Shown here: positions 43,601 to 51,118 of the stretch, in pieces
Layout: the number at the start of each line of letters is the position of its first letter
How positions within the stretch are numbered: position 1 is the first letter of the stretch
Assembly: GCA_019359615.1 (NCBI GenBank)
Contig: JAHHHA010000026.1
Span: 1 to 64,000, forward strand
DNA: 64,000 nucleotides
Reading direction: 5' to 3'
Source: Cyanosarcina radialis HA8281-LM2
GTDB lineage: Bacteria; Cyanobacteriota; Cyanobacteriia; Cyanobacteriales; CCAP-1448
Program-made: the position numbers and the translations under genes
Notes under the pieces: model-generated
What the model was told of the DNA's origin: nothing
The model's database searches: none
The model's input: only the letters and a program-made list of their open reading frames with translations

Positions 43601-45205
43601 CAAGGCGGCTTCGGCTTGTTGGCGATCGCTAATATCCATTACCGAGCCGATGTAGCCTTGGAATTGGCCGTCATTTCCCATCCACGGTTTGGCAGCATCG
43701 ATTGCCCAGCAATACTCGCCATCATAACGACGCAAGCGATAATCGATTTGAAATGCCTTCAGGCGTTCGTTAGCACGTAAAAAAATGGTTCGCGCTCGCT
43801 CTCGATCGTCGGGATGTACCGCTTCTAACCAACCAAAACCCAATCCTGTCTCCTCAGTCTGACCGGAAAAGTCGTACCAGCTTTGACTGAGAAAGGTACA
43901 GTAGCCCGTCGGATCTGTCACCCACACCATGACGGGAGCATAATCTGCCATATTGCGGAATCGTTGCTCGCTTTCGCGGATCGCAGCTTCAGCCTGCTGG
44001 CGATCGCTGATATCTCGCAAAATCGACAGGTGACGACCGGGCAAAAAATTCGAGATCGCGTTAAATTCAGTTTTCCGCGTGGTGCCATCGGGACGATGCA
44101 GGCGAAATTCCGCCGACATTTGCCCTTGTTGCAAAAACTGTTGCCAAATTTGGGCGACATCCAAGTCTGGGGTGGCAAAATCGGCCACCCTCAGACGCAG
44201 AAATTCTGCTTTAGAAACCCCAAACAATTCGCAGGCGGCCCGATTGGCATCGACATAATGCCCCTCGTCATCCGCAATGGCGATCGCATCTAAGGCGCGA
44301 TCGAACAAGGCTTGCCATTGGTTCCCTGGCTCTAGTTCTGCTCCTTGCCGTTGTTGGCGTTCTGCCTCGATCTTCTGACGAGCAATTTCCAACTCTCGAT
44401 CCTTTTGAGCTAGTTCGGCTTGGGTCGATCGCAGTTGCTCTATGGTCGCTCGCAACTCCTCTTTTACCGCGCTGAGTTCGTCGATTGGCAATTCAGTCTG
44501 CTCCTGGGTCTGGGCGGCGACCACCGAGGAATACAAGGGGTTTAACCGATAACCCGCTTGATAAAGGGTTTCGATCGAATCTTTGGGAGCGCCCACGCGA
44601 GTAAATTTTCGCCGCAGTTCTTTAATGTGACCCCGAACCGCTTCTTCTCCTGGAGATTGGGCCGAATCCCAAACGCGATCGAGAATGGCTCTGGGGCTAA
44701 ATACCTGCTGGGGATTTCGCAAAAATAACTCCAAAATGGCATACTCCTTGGCCGTTAAAGACAGGAGATGAGTACCATAGGTAACTTGACGGCTGCTCGG
44801 ATCGACAGATAGAGCGCCCCAGGTCAAGATCGGCAAGGTAGCGGACCCGCCTCGACGCAACAAAGCTTGCACCCGCGCGATCAATTCTTCGGTATCGAAC
44901 GGCTTGACCACATAATCGTCGGCTCCAGCATTGAGGGCGATCGCTTTTTGGTGTCCTCCATCTAGCCCGGTTAATAGCAAGATCGGAGTTTTAAATCCTC
45001 GATCGCGCAACTTTTGACAAAGACTGACACCATCCAACTTTGGCAGGCCAACATCTAGCAACACCAGGTCGTACTCAAAGGTATCTGCCATTTCCAGGCC
45101 AGCTTCTCCATCGGCGGCGATGTCAACGGCGTAGTTATGGCTGGAGAGCAAGATCTGTAGCGTCTGTGCCACCAGGCGATCGTCTTCTACCACCAGGATT
45201 TTCAT
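40589..45205 (-). CDS. REC-wHTH-multiPAS hybrid histidine kinase
   Basis: A 1538-residue cytosolic signalling protein. In order it has: a receiver domain with D51 (LVLLDVGLPKLDG); an OmpR-type winged helix (about 125-225; LTAKEYAILELFLRNPQQVF, EEAVRGHIKELRRKF); a coiled coil (about 240-285); and seven PAS/PAC units (WQALFDRALDAIAIADDEGH onward, with repeated ISDRKQAE linkers). It ends with HisKA (H1179 in LAGGIAHDLNNVLTPI), HATPase (TDTGTGIDPEIRDRIFEPFF, GTGLGLSTVYGIVKNYGG) and a second receiver with D1471 (VVAIDIMMPNMDG). There are no membrane segments. A complete DNA-binding regulator is fused in front of a multi-sensor hybrid kinase. The frame is uninterrupted, so this is a real fusion. 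It diverges from the PAS gene at 45377. Confidence 0.92.
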   Translation of the reverse strand: MKILVVEDDRLVAQTLQILLSSHNYAVDIAADGEAGLEMADTFEYDLVLLDVGLPKLDGVSLCQKLRDRGFKTPILLLTGLDGGHQKAIALNAGADDYVVKPFDTEELIARVQALLRRGGSATLPILTWGALSVDPSSRQVTYGTHLLSLTAKEYAILELFLRNPQQVFSPRAILDRVWDSAQSPGEEAVRGHIKELRRKFTRVGAPKDSIETLYQAGYRLNPLYSSVVAAQTQEQTELPIDELSAVKEELRATIEQLRSTQAELAQKDRELEIARQKIEAERQQRQGAELEPGNQWQALFDRALDAIAIADDEGHYVDANRAACELFGVSKAEFLRLRVADFATPDLDVAQIWQQFLQQGQMSAEFRLHRPDGTTRKTEFNAISNFLPGRHLSILRDISDRQQAEAAIRESEQRFRNMADYAPVMVWVTDPTGYCTFLSQSWYDFSGQTEETGLGFGWLEAVHPDDRERARTIFLRANERLKAFQIDYRLRRYDGEYCWAIDAAKPWMGNDGQFQGYIGSVMDISDRQQAEAALRESVGKYRLLFDSIDEGFIICDVIFDESDRPVDIFYVEANAAAVRMTGQELAGRRTTDISPDFESEWFEILGRVARTGEALRMELPAAPLNTWYEFYAFKPKDANKDRVALVYKDVTDRKQAEIELREMSAALSNAVEGISRLDDRGCYISVNEAYARMVGYAPADMVGMNWQTTLHPDDLEAVSAAYQQMLHQGKAEVEARGIRRDGAIFYKQISLIARYDERQQISGHYCFMKDISDRKRLEAELRQSEQKFRAIFDSTFQFIGLLTLKGIVLEANRTALNAIAAQPSDIIGQPIWETPWWNHSTQLQQQLQAAIVRAANGELVRFEAEHILADRTSAFVDFSLKPVFDETGKVIMLIPEGRDITARKQAESALYLSQERLQLAIEGSGDGLWDWNIVTGEVYLSPEWSAMLGYDVGELPGHVSTWERLIHPDDRPWVMERLNAHLKDSASPYSFEYRVQTKSGTWKWIGNHGQVVVRDEQGNPLRMAGLHKDITDRKEAERKIREQAALLDIASDAISVRDLDRTILYWNQGAERLYGWLAEEAIGQKANELLQTDPEQIPEIMHALLERGEWRGELHKVTKAGNKAIVEARWTLVRDETGQPKLILSVDTDITEKKRLEAQFYQAQRLESLGTLAGGIAHDLNNVLTPILTISQLLRLQQPDLNPESQEMLRILEDSTKRGANMVKQILAFTRGTGGERVALPVASVLEEVFKASERTFPKSLVICQDIPAEPLWLVAADPTYLHQVFMNLCVNARDAMPNGGVITLSAENCLVDEVFAQMNLNARVGNHVLITITDTGTGIDPEIRDRIFEPFFTTKERGQGTGLGLSTVYGIVKNYGGFVRVLSEVGKGTQFKVYLPAIEGSVRESDRTEALLLGNGELVLIADDDPAVQRVTQSLLEQYRYTTLLANDGIEAIATYAKHKKQIQVVAIDIMMPNMDGITAIRTMQKMNPQVKIIAMSGLSAQKEAAITAGARIFLSKPYTAQDLLKSLSDLIDDRY

Positions 45206-45376
45206 GATGGAGTCACCAGCAACTTTTTGTCAGTGCTATAACTATTGTCAATCCAATTTTAGTAAACTTCTATTAAGAAATTTTTGCTGATAGTTTAGTT
45301 TCGTTACAAAAGCTCGATTATTTGCCGACACCTCACAAATTCCTTACAACCGATCGCCAAAAATACCTATAGCGAT

Positions 45377-45865
45377 TTGATGGTTGCAGGAATAAAAATG
45401 GTTAGAGCTAACAATACATCTCGATCGAATAATGTTGGTGTCGCCCAACGCACATTAGAAGTCCTGAGTCGGCTTCAGCCATATACAAATAAAAGCATTC
45501 CCAATAGCGTTTATATCTACGACCTCATCGACCAGCGCACCCTCTGTGCCACCGACTCTCTGCCCGCACTAGTAGGCTATACGCCCGATGAAATTCATGT
45601 CATGGGAGCCAGCGGTTTAGCAAGCCTGATTCACCCAGACGATTTAAAATCGGTTTCGGAGCATTACCAACGGTTTACTACTCTGCGATCTGGAGAAGTC
45701 ATCGCCATCGAGTATCGCATCAAGCGACCCGACGGCACTTGGTGTCGCCTGCGATCGCAAGAAACCTCATTAGCGCAAGCGATCGACGGTTTACCGTTGC
45801 AAGTGTTGGGACTAGTTGAAGACATTACCGATCTTTCTTCTCATAATTCCAGACAGGCAGAATAA
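45377..45865 (+). CDS. Single PAS-domain protein
   Basis: A protein of about 160 residues consisting of one PAS_3-type fold: DLIDQRTLCATDSLPALVGY, SLIHPDDLKSVSEHYQRF, then EYRIKRPDGTWCRLRSQETS and LGLVEDITDLS at the PAC end. There is no output domain. Divergent transcription from the giant PAS kinase, about 170 bp apart, suggests that it could feed into that kinase, but this is inference. Possible starts are TTG 45377, ATG 45380 or ATG 45398; the last is also preceded by an A/G-rich stretch. Confidence 0.8.
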   Translation: MMVAGIKMVRANNTSRSNNVGVAQRTLEVLSRLQPYTNKSIPNSVYIYDLIDQRTLCATDSLPALVGYTPDEIHVMGASGLASLIHPDDLKSVSEHYQRFTTLRSGEVIAIEYRIKRPDGTWCRLRSQETSLAQAIDGLPLQVLGLVEDITDLSSHNSRQAE

Positions 45866-45907
45866 ATCGATCGCCACAACCAAGATTTCTTTACTAGGCG
45901 GAAGCGC

Positions 45908-47302
45908 TTACCGAAAGCCGGACATGGCCAAGAGTGCTGTGCCATAAGCAGCGGCGGTATTGACTGGAGGAGCGATCGCTACTTGCAGATGGCGGCTGCG
46001 AATCTTCGTCCAAACTGAATTTTTGGCTCCACCGCCAGCCGTGTAGACGCGAGTTAGGGGAGTAGCGCCCAGTTGTTGCAGGAGTCGATAGCCTCGCGCT
46101 TCAATTCTGGCAATACTTTCGAGCAAACCGTGGAGAAACTCCACTCGATCGCTGGGGCGCGGTTCCAGTCTCGGCAGTAGGTTTGGATCGTTAATCGGGA
46201 AGCGATCGCCTGCTGTTAACAACGGATAATAATCTAGCGAACTTTCTCGTCGGGGATCGATTTGGGAACTGAGGCTTTCTAACTCATCATCAGTAAAGAA
46301 TTGCCGCAACACCGCTCCCCCAGTATTAGAAGCACCGCCCACTAACCACAAGTTCCCCAGTCGATGGCTGTAAATTCCATATTGTGGATCGTCGATGCGA
46401 GTAGGACTCAATAGTTTTAGTACCAGAGTAGAGCCGAGAGAAGTCACAGCTTCGCCAGGAAACTCAGCCCCGCTGGCCAGGAAAGCGGCAATACTATCAG
46501 TAGTGCCAGCACAGACCGTACAATCGGGTTTTAACCCAAAGCGATCGCTAATCTCAACTGTAACCGGAGCGATCGCCGTTCCAGGGGCGACAACTTGCGG
46601 CAGTTGATACGAAATCTGCCGAGCATCACCTGGGTTGTCCTCACCCCCGTCCCCTCTCCCAATAGGAGAGGGGTGCCCGCTAGGGCGGGGTGAGGGCATT
46701 AGCAGTTTTTCTAACCATTCTGGGTAACAAAGTCGATCGACATCGTAACCGAGTTTCAAAGCATTGTGATAATCGCTAATTCCCAACTGGCCGTGCAATA
46801 AAAATCCCAACCAATCCGCCTGATGTAAAAAATAATAATTTTCTCCCTCTGCTCTGTGGAAGAGGGCGGGTTTAATCGCAGCGAAACCTGCCCCTACACC
46901 GTCCTCTCGCCCTTTCTCCATCCACCACATGAGTTTGGCCAGACTGGATGTGGCGCTTAATACGGTGTGATTTGGAGGCGCAACGGTTTTTAAAATGGCG
47001 ATCGCTTCTACCCCACGGGCATCGTTATAAAGAATCGGCGCATCGACTGGTTTTCCCGTCTCATCGCACAACAGAACCGTGGAGGAAGTACCGTTAATCG
47101 CGATCGCGTTTATTTGGGGTTTTAATTCTTGGGGAAGGCGATCGATTAAGGCAAATAAAGCCGTTTGCCAACAGCTAGCTAAATCTGCGTCTGTCAACTG
47201 GGTAAAGGAATATTGAGTTTCAAATTGAATGGCGCGATCGGTATTTATGACTATAGCTCGCGCTCCAGAAGTGCCAAAGTCTATACCTAGATAAGAAGTC
47301 AT
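45908..47302 (-). CDS. FGGY-family sugar kinase (D-ribulose/xylulose kinase-like)
   Basis: A 464-residue kinase of the FGGY family. The N-terminal ATPase fold starts MTSYLGIDFGTSGARAIVIN, and the C-terminal half includes VCAGTTDSIAAFLASGA, VTSLGSTLVLKLLS and VYTAGGGAKNSVWTKIRSR. Compact members like this in cyanobacteria and plants act on D-ribulose or a related pentulose. The sequence PSPRPSGHPSPIGRGDGGED then NPGDA (about residues 205-229) is encoded by a nested palindromic repeat at 46639-46695, an in-frame insertion in an otherwise conserved protein. Elsewhere the frame is normal. Confidence 0.85.
   Translation of the reverse strand: MTSYLGIDFGTSGARAIVINTDRAIQFETQYSFTQLTDADLASCWQTALFALIDRLPQELKPQINAIAINGTSSTVLLCDETGKPVDAPILYNDARGVEAIAILKTVAPPNHTVLSATSSLAKLMWWMEKGREDGVGAGFAAIKPALFHRAEGENYYFLHQADWLGFLLHGQLGISDYHNALKLGYDVDRLCYPEWLEKLLMPSPRPSGHPSPIGRGDGGEDNPGDARQISYQLPQVVAPGTAIAPVTVEISDRFGLKPDCTVCAGTTDSIAAFLASGAEFPGEAVTSLGSTLVLKLLSPTRIDDPQYGIYSHRLGNLWLVGGASNTGGAVLRQFFTDDELESLSSQIDPRRESSLDYYPLLTAGDRFPINDPNLLPRLEPRPSDRVEFLHGLLESIARIEARGYRLLQQLGATPLTRVYTAGGGAKNSVWTKIRSRHLQVAIAPPVNTAAAYGTALLAMSGFR
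46639..46695. repeat. Nested palindromic repeat inside the sugar kinase gene
   Basis: CCTCACCCC...GGGGTGAGG forms the outer arms and CCCCTCTCC-CAATA-GGAGAGGGG the inner hairpin. The same motifs (CTCACCC, CCCCTCTCCC, GGGAGAGGGG) make up the cores of the intergenic elements at 12060-12110, 14280-14310 and 47340-47375. Confidence 0.7.
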
Positions 47303-47584
47303 AATTTTTACTTTATAACCATCTATAGCACCCTCTCGACCTCACCCCCGGCCCCTCTTCTGCAAGGAGAGGGGAGATAGGAGAAGGGAGTCGGAAATGT
47401 ATATGTTTAAGATTGCTGTCGCGAACGCTCTTGTAGGGTAGGCTTCCAGCCTGCCCTAGTTCCTAGTAGGCAGTATAGATAAATAGGCGATCGCCCGATC
47501 TATGCAGAGCGTCTATTCCCCATACTAGAATCGAGTCAGTAAGCATTTGCTAGGGTCTTTCGAGTACCAGGTTGGGATAAACGC
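47303..47584. repeat. Spacer with CCCCTC hairpin and GGGTAGGCT hairpin
   Basis: The gap between the sugar kinase and the next gene, which diverge, has CTCACCCCCGGCCCCTCTTC pairing with GGAGAGGGG (about 47342-47374). It also has GGGTAGGCT-TCC-AGCCTGCCC (47436-47456). The latter belongs with the hairpins at 264 and 3315. No gene is seen. Confidence 0.55.
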
Positions 47585-47863
47585 ATGAACTGCAAAGAGT
47601 CAAAAGATGAAGATCCTAGAGAACAAGCGATACCTCTACCATCTACCATCCACTACGAACTGGTACTGCAACTGCTCGAACGCCAAACTTTAATCGCTGC
47701 CGATCGCACCCCAGCCATTCGAGAACAGGTTCAACAATTAATTGTTACCCTTCGCAAAGCCTTAGCACAGCACAAACGACTCGAAGAAACCTGCCAGCAG
47801 GCAGACTTAGCTGTTGAGTATCGCTGGTCTTTAACTAGACAGGCGGGAATTCCCCCGCCATAG
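47585..47863 (+). CDS. Short conserved cyanobacterial protein (possibly DUF5340)
   Basis: A 92-residue helical protein. After a charged lead, PLPSTIHYELVLQLLERQTL and QVQQLIVTLRKALAQHKRLE look like two amphipathic helices, ending AVEYRWSLTRQAG. This resembles a small cyanobacterial family of unknown function that I believe is DUF5340. There is no cysteine cluster, signal or membrane segment. The ATG at 47585 is preceded by GGTTGGGATAAACGC. The TnpB element begins immediately downstream. Confidence 0.65.
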   Translation: MNCKESKDEDPREQAIPLPSTIHYELVLQLLERQTLIAADRTPAIREQVQQLIVTLRKALAQHKRLEETCQQADLAVEYRWSLTRQAGIPPP

Positions 47864-47962
47864 GTGTACTCACCTTGGCGGCGTTCGAGGAGACAAACAA
47901 ATTCTTGGTTTGACCATTGGCTTATCCTGTGTTATCATTAAATCAGTTAGTGATAAACTTAG

Positions 47963-49171
47963 ATGTATCAGTCTGTCAAAGCAAGAATCTATCCCAGCGA
48001 CGAGCAAACCGAAAAGCTTTCTCAGTTTTTTGGTTGCGCTCGTTGGTGGTGGAATCGCGCTCTGAACGAGACTACTAATACCTACGCCAAAACGGGAAAA
48101 GGATTGTCTAGAGAAGGACTCAACGCACTGCTGCCAGCACTCAAAAAAGAGTTTCCCTGGCTGGGTGAATGTCATTCTCAAGTCTTGCAATCTGTTACCC
48201 TCAATTTGAGTAAAGCGTTTATCAACTTTTTTGAGAAACGGGCTAAATTTCCTAATTTCAAATCGAAGCATGGTAAACAATCTATTCAGTATCCTCAAGG
48301 GACTAAGTTGGTTGATAACTTGATTTATCTCCCTAAATTGGGATGGGTCAAAACCAACCTGCATCGTCCGCTTGATGGAGAAGTCAAAACTGTTACTATC
48401 TCCCAAAATCCCAGCCGTCAATATTTCGCTGCTATCTTGACAGAACCAGAGGGTGAATATCCTCAGCCCAGTAGAGAAGGAAACGCGATTGGCATCGATT
48501 TGGGTATAACAGATTTTGCTATTACTAGCACTGGCTCTAAGTATCCCAATCCACGACATATCAAGAAGCATGAACGCAACCTTAAACGCAAACAACGTAA
48601 ATTAGCTAGAAAAGTAAAAGGATCTAACAGTCGGAATAAAGCGAGATTGTTGGTGGCAAGAGTTCATCAACGGATAAGCAATTTGAGACAAGATTTTTTG
48701 CATAAACTCTCTCACAAACTAGTGAACGAAAACCAAGTCATTGTTGTGGAAGATCTAGCAGTCAAGAACATGGTGAGAAATCATTGTTTGGCCAAAGCTA
48801 TTAGCGATTGTGGCTGGTCTAGTTTCGTGGGAATGCTCAACTATAAGTGTGAGCGTTCTGGCAAAATATTGGTCAAGGTAGATAGATTTTTTCCTTCATC
48901 GAAAAGCTGTAGTAATTGTTATCACCGAGTTTATTCCTTGCCTTTAGATGTGCGTCAATGGACTTGTTCTAGTTGTGGAACCCACCACGACAGAGACATC
49001 AATGCGGCACAAAATCTGAAAGCCGAAGGTTTGAGACTTCTCGCGTTAGGAACTAGCGCGACTGCTGGTGGAGGGGAAGTAAGACCAACTAGAGGTCGCA
49101 AGACAGCTACAAGGCATTCTCCCGCGAAGCCAGAAGCCCCCGTCATAGCGTACTCGCTTGACGGTGGGTAG
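47963..49171 (+). CDS. tnpB: RNA-guided endonuclease TnpB (OrfB)
   Basis: TnpB is the RNA-guided nuclease ancestral to Cas12; it uses a guide from the element's right end. The 402-residue protein begins MYQSVKARIYPSDEQTEKLS and has the helical N-terminal domain. The RuvC residues are D179 (GIDLGITDFA), E263 (VVEDLAVKNM) and the final Asp in HHDRDINAAQN (about 343-345). The zinc ribbon is CSNC...CSSC (SKSCSNCYHR, WTCSSCGTHH). All catalytic residues are intact, so it is probably active. The C-terminal 40 residues are encoded within the right-end/guide-RNA region. Confidence 0.93.
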   Translation: MYQSVKARIYPSDEQTEKLSQFFGCARWWWNRALNETTNTYAKTGKGLSREGLNALLPALKKEFPWLGECHSQVLQSVTLNLSKAFINFFEKRAKFPNFKSKHGKQSIQYPQGTKLVDNLIYLPKLGWVKTNLHRPLDGEVKTVTISQNPSRQYFAAILTEPEGEYPQPSREGNAIGIDLGITDFAITSTGSKYPNPRHIKKHERNLKRKQRKLARKVKGSNSRNKARLLVARVHQRISNLRQDFLHKLSHKLVNENQVIVVEDLAVKNMVRNHCLAKAISDCGWSSFVGMLNYKCERSGKILVKVDRFFPSSKSCSNCYHRVYSLPLDVRQWTCSSCGTHHDRDINAAQNLKAEGLRLLALGTSATAGGGEVRPTRGRKTATRHSPAKPEAPVIAYSLDGG

Positions 49172-49176
49172 TTCAC
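49040..49176 (+). ncRNA. Putative TnpB guide RNA (omega/reRNA)
   Basis: In IS605 elements the guide RNA comes from the end of tnpB and the right end. Here the strong hairpin at 49139-49164 and the terminal GTGGGTAGTTCAC provide the expected scaffold end. The guide would begin at about 49177 (ATACCATTAACAATAAGAGC). The 5' limit is a guess. Confidence 0.45.
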
Positions 49177-49205
49177 ATACCATTAACAATAAGAGCAATT
49201 CAACC

Positions 49206-49232
49206 TTTCATAATTCATAATTCATAATTCAG
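49206..49232. repeat. CATAATT tandem repeat
   Basis: Three CATAATT units lie between the TnpB element and the aminotransferase gene; the reverse complement family (AATTATGA) is at 32670 and 34611. Confidence 0.6.
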
Positions 49233-49258
49233 TTGACGTTCCCCCCACAGCAAAAGAT

Positions 49259-50413
49259 ATGGACGACAAATTAATGCTGATGATTCCCGGTCCAACACCA
49301 GTACCGGAACAGGTGTTACTAGCTTTAGCCAAACACCCCATCGGACACCGCAGCGGCGATTTCAGCAAGATTATGGCTGAGGTGACGGCCAACCTCAAGT
49401 GGCTGCACCAAACCCAGAACGACGTTCTGATGCTGACAGTATCGGGAACTGGAGCGATGGAAGCCGGAATTATTAACTTTTTGAGTCCGGGCGATCGCAT
49501 TTTAGTTGGATCTAATGGCAAATTTGGCGATCGCTGGGCCGAAGTGGGTCAAGCTTATGGTTTAGATGTAGTCAAGATCGAAGCCGAATGGGGACACCCC
49601 CTCGATCCCGAAAAGTTCCGCGCCCAGCTTGAAGCCGATACTGGCAAACAAATTAAAGCGGTCGTCGTTACCCACAGCGAAACCTCTACTGGAGTCATCA
49701 ACGATCTCGAAACTATCAATCGTCATGTTAAAGCCCACGGCGAAGCTTTAATTATTGTCGATGCCGTTACTAGTTTAGGGGCAGTCAATTTGCCGATCGA
49801 TGAATGGGGTCTTGATGTTGTCGGTTCCGGTTCGCAAAAAGGCTATATGATCCCTCCAGGATTGGGCTTTGTCTCTGTCAGCGCCAAAGCTTGGGAAGCA
49901 TATAAAACCGCTAAACTGCCCCGTTTTTATCTCGATTTGGGCAAATATCGCAAAGATGCTGCCAAAAATACTACTCCTTTTACACCTCCAGTCAATTTAA
50001 TCGTCGGTTTGCAAGCTGCCTTGAAGATGATGCAAGCTGAAGGGCTAGAATCGATCTTCAAACGCCACGATCGCCTGAAGAGAGCCACTCAAGAAGCAGT
50101 TAAGGCTTTAGGGTTGCCCTTGTATGCCGCTGAAGGTGCAGGCAGTCCGGCCATTACGGCTGTCGCCCCCACGGGAGTAGACGCAGAACAAGTGCGGGCA
50201 GTGATGAAAAAGCAATTCGATATCGTCCTGGCTGGCGGTCAAGACCACCTAAAAGGGAAGATTTTCCGCATCGGTCATTTGGGGTTTGTCAGCGATCGCG
50301 ATATTCTAGCTGCGATCGGCTCTCTCGAAGCTACCTTAGTCGAGTTGGGATACGAAGGCTTTACTCCTGGTGCTGGTGTAGCTGCTGCTGCTAGGGTGTT
50401 TGCTAAAGGTTAG
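49259..50413 (+). CDS. Class V aminotransferase (alanine/serine-glyoxylate type)
   Basis: A 384-residue PLP enzyme. The N-terminus MLMIPGPTPVPEQVLLALAK and VSGTGAMEAGIINFL are characteristic. The PLP lysine is K194 in GSGSQKGYM, and ETSTGVINDLETINRHVKAH and IIVDAVTSLGAV carry cofactor-binding residues. Cyanobacterial members are annotated as alanine- or serine-glyoxylate aminotransferases (photorespiration), and older records call them soluble hydrogenase small subunit, a misnomer. The exact amino donor is not readable. An ATG at 49259 is preceded by CCCCCCACAG rather than a strong ribosome-binding site. Confidence 0.9.
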   Translation: MDDKLMLMIPGPTPVPEQVLLALAKHPIGHRSGDFSKIMAEVTANLKWLHQTQNDVLMLTVSGTGAMEAGIINFLSPGDRILVGSNGKFGDRWAEVGQAYGLDVVKIEAEWGHPLDPEKFRAQLEADTGKQIKAVVVTHSETSTGVINDLETINRHVKAHGEALIIVDAVTSLGAVNLPIDEWGLDVVGSGSQKGYMIPPGLGFVSVSAKAWEAYKTAKLPRFYLDLGKYRKDAAKNTTPFTPPVNLIVGLQAALKMMQAEGLESIFKRHDRLKRATQEAVKALGLPLYAAEGAGSPAITAVAPTGVDAEQVRAVMKKQFDIVLAGGQDHLKGKIFRIGHLGFVSDRDILAAIGSLEATLVELGYEGFTPGAGVAAAARVFAKG

Positions 50414-50433
50414 GAGAAACCTAACCCCTCAGA

Positions 50434-50456
50434 CCCCTTCCCTTGCAGGGAAGGGG
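50434..50456 (+). terminator. Hairpin after the aminotransferase gene
   Basis: CCCCTTCCCT-TGC-AGGGAAGGGG forms a perfect 10-bp stem 20 bp after the stop. It is followed by GGAGAAAACCC rather than T residues, so it may equally be a dispersed CCCCTC-type repeat. Confidence 0.4.
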
Positions 50457-50545
50457 GAGAAAACCCAAACGATCGGTTCCAGTTTTAAAATGAGAATCTA
50501 ATGTCGTCGCAATGAGCTAGAAGCATTGATGTCAAAGAGCTAGCT

Positions 50546-50947
50546 TCAAAGACTGTCGCGATAGTCTGAAAGCAGGGCAATGGTCTGAACCAACACCCTC
50601 CGACTCGGCTCGGAAGGGTCAGCTAGAAAGCTCAAGAATGCAAGATCTCGTTCAACTTCGATTCTAGCTCTGCGAGCCTGGCGTTCTGCCTCTTCAGTTC
50701 GCTCAGCCTCTGCTCGTGCCAAGCGGTCTGTTTCTCGATTTCGACGGTTCCACTCAACGCCGAGATTAACCACTGCCACCAAGAGGGCTGCCACGGTGAG
50801 TCGGTTGCTCCAGATGCGGGGGTGGGCGAGTTGTCCGAGGAAGATGAAGTCGGTTTCGTCATAGAACCTCAAAAAGGCGATCCCGATTACCAGTAAGGTC
50901 AGGCTAGTGCTGGGTAAGAGGGCTAGCAGATTAATCCATCGGCTCAT
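50546..50947 (-). CDS. Hypothetical two-helix membrane protein
   Basis: A 133-residue protein that I do not recognise. Two predicted transmembrane helices (about 5-27 and 48-66) are followed by a strongly charged coiled coil rich in Arg and Glu (TDRLARAEAERTEEAERQAR). A short C-terminal helix (VLVQTIALLSDYRDSL) closes it. Similar small membrane plus coiled-coil proteins are common in cyanobacteria with no known function. It converges with the aminotransferase gene. Confidence 0.6.
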   Translation of the reverse strand: MSRWINLLALLPSTSLTLLVIGIAFLRFYDETDFIFLGQLAHPRIWSNRLTVAALLVAVVNLGVEWNRRNRETDRLARAEAERTEEAERQARRARIEVERDLAFLSFLADPSEPSRRVLVQTIALLSDYRDSL

Positions 50948-51118
50948 GGGGGATAATCTCGGTAGACCCCTATTTTAATTCATCTTTGGGTCAGGAAAAA
51001 CGACTTTACTGCGCGTGTTGTTGGGATTATTGCCCATCCAGTCTGGGGCAATCTATTGGAACCAATTACCTATAAGTATGGTCACAAGAAATACAGATGT
51101 TTTTATTTTTTTCTCTAT

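Larger units (their letters stand above)
47865..49176 (+). mobile_element. IS200/IS605-type element carrying only tnpB
   Basis: The element consists of a stand-alone tnpB with no tnpA. On the left, a hairpin TTATCATTAA-ATCAG-TTAGTGATAA (47932-47956) stands 6 bp before the tnpB ATG. On the right, a hairpin CCGTCA-T-AGCG-TACT-CGCT-TGACGG (49139-49164) is followed by GTGGGTAGTTCAC, a typical right-end sequence of this group. The exact left boundary is not certain. Without tnpA the element would need help from another copy to move. Confidence 0.7.

Noticed and set aside
47870-48595. Minus-strand frame of 241 codons opposite tnpB
   Set aside because: It is antisense to tnpB, which has all catalytic motifs in the plus frame.
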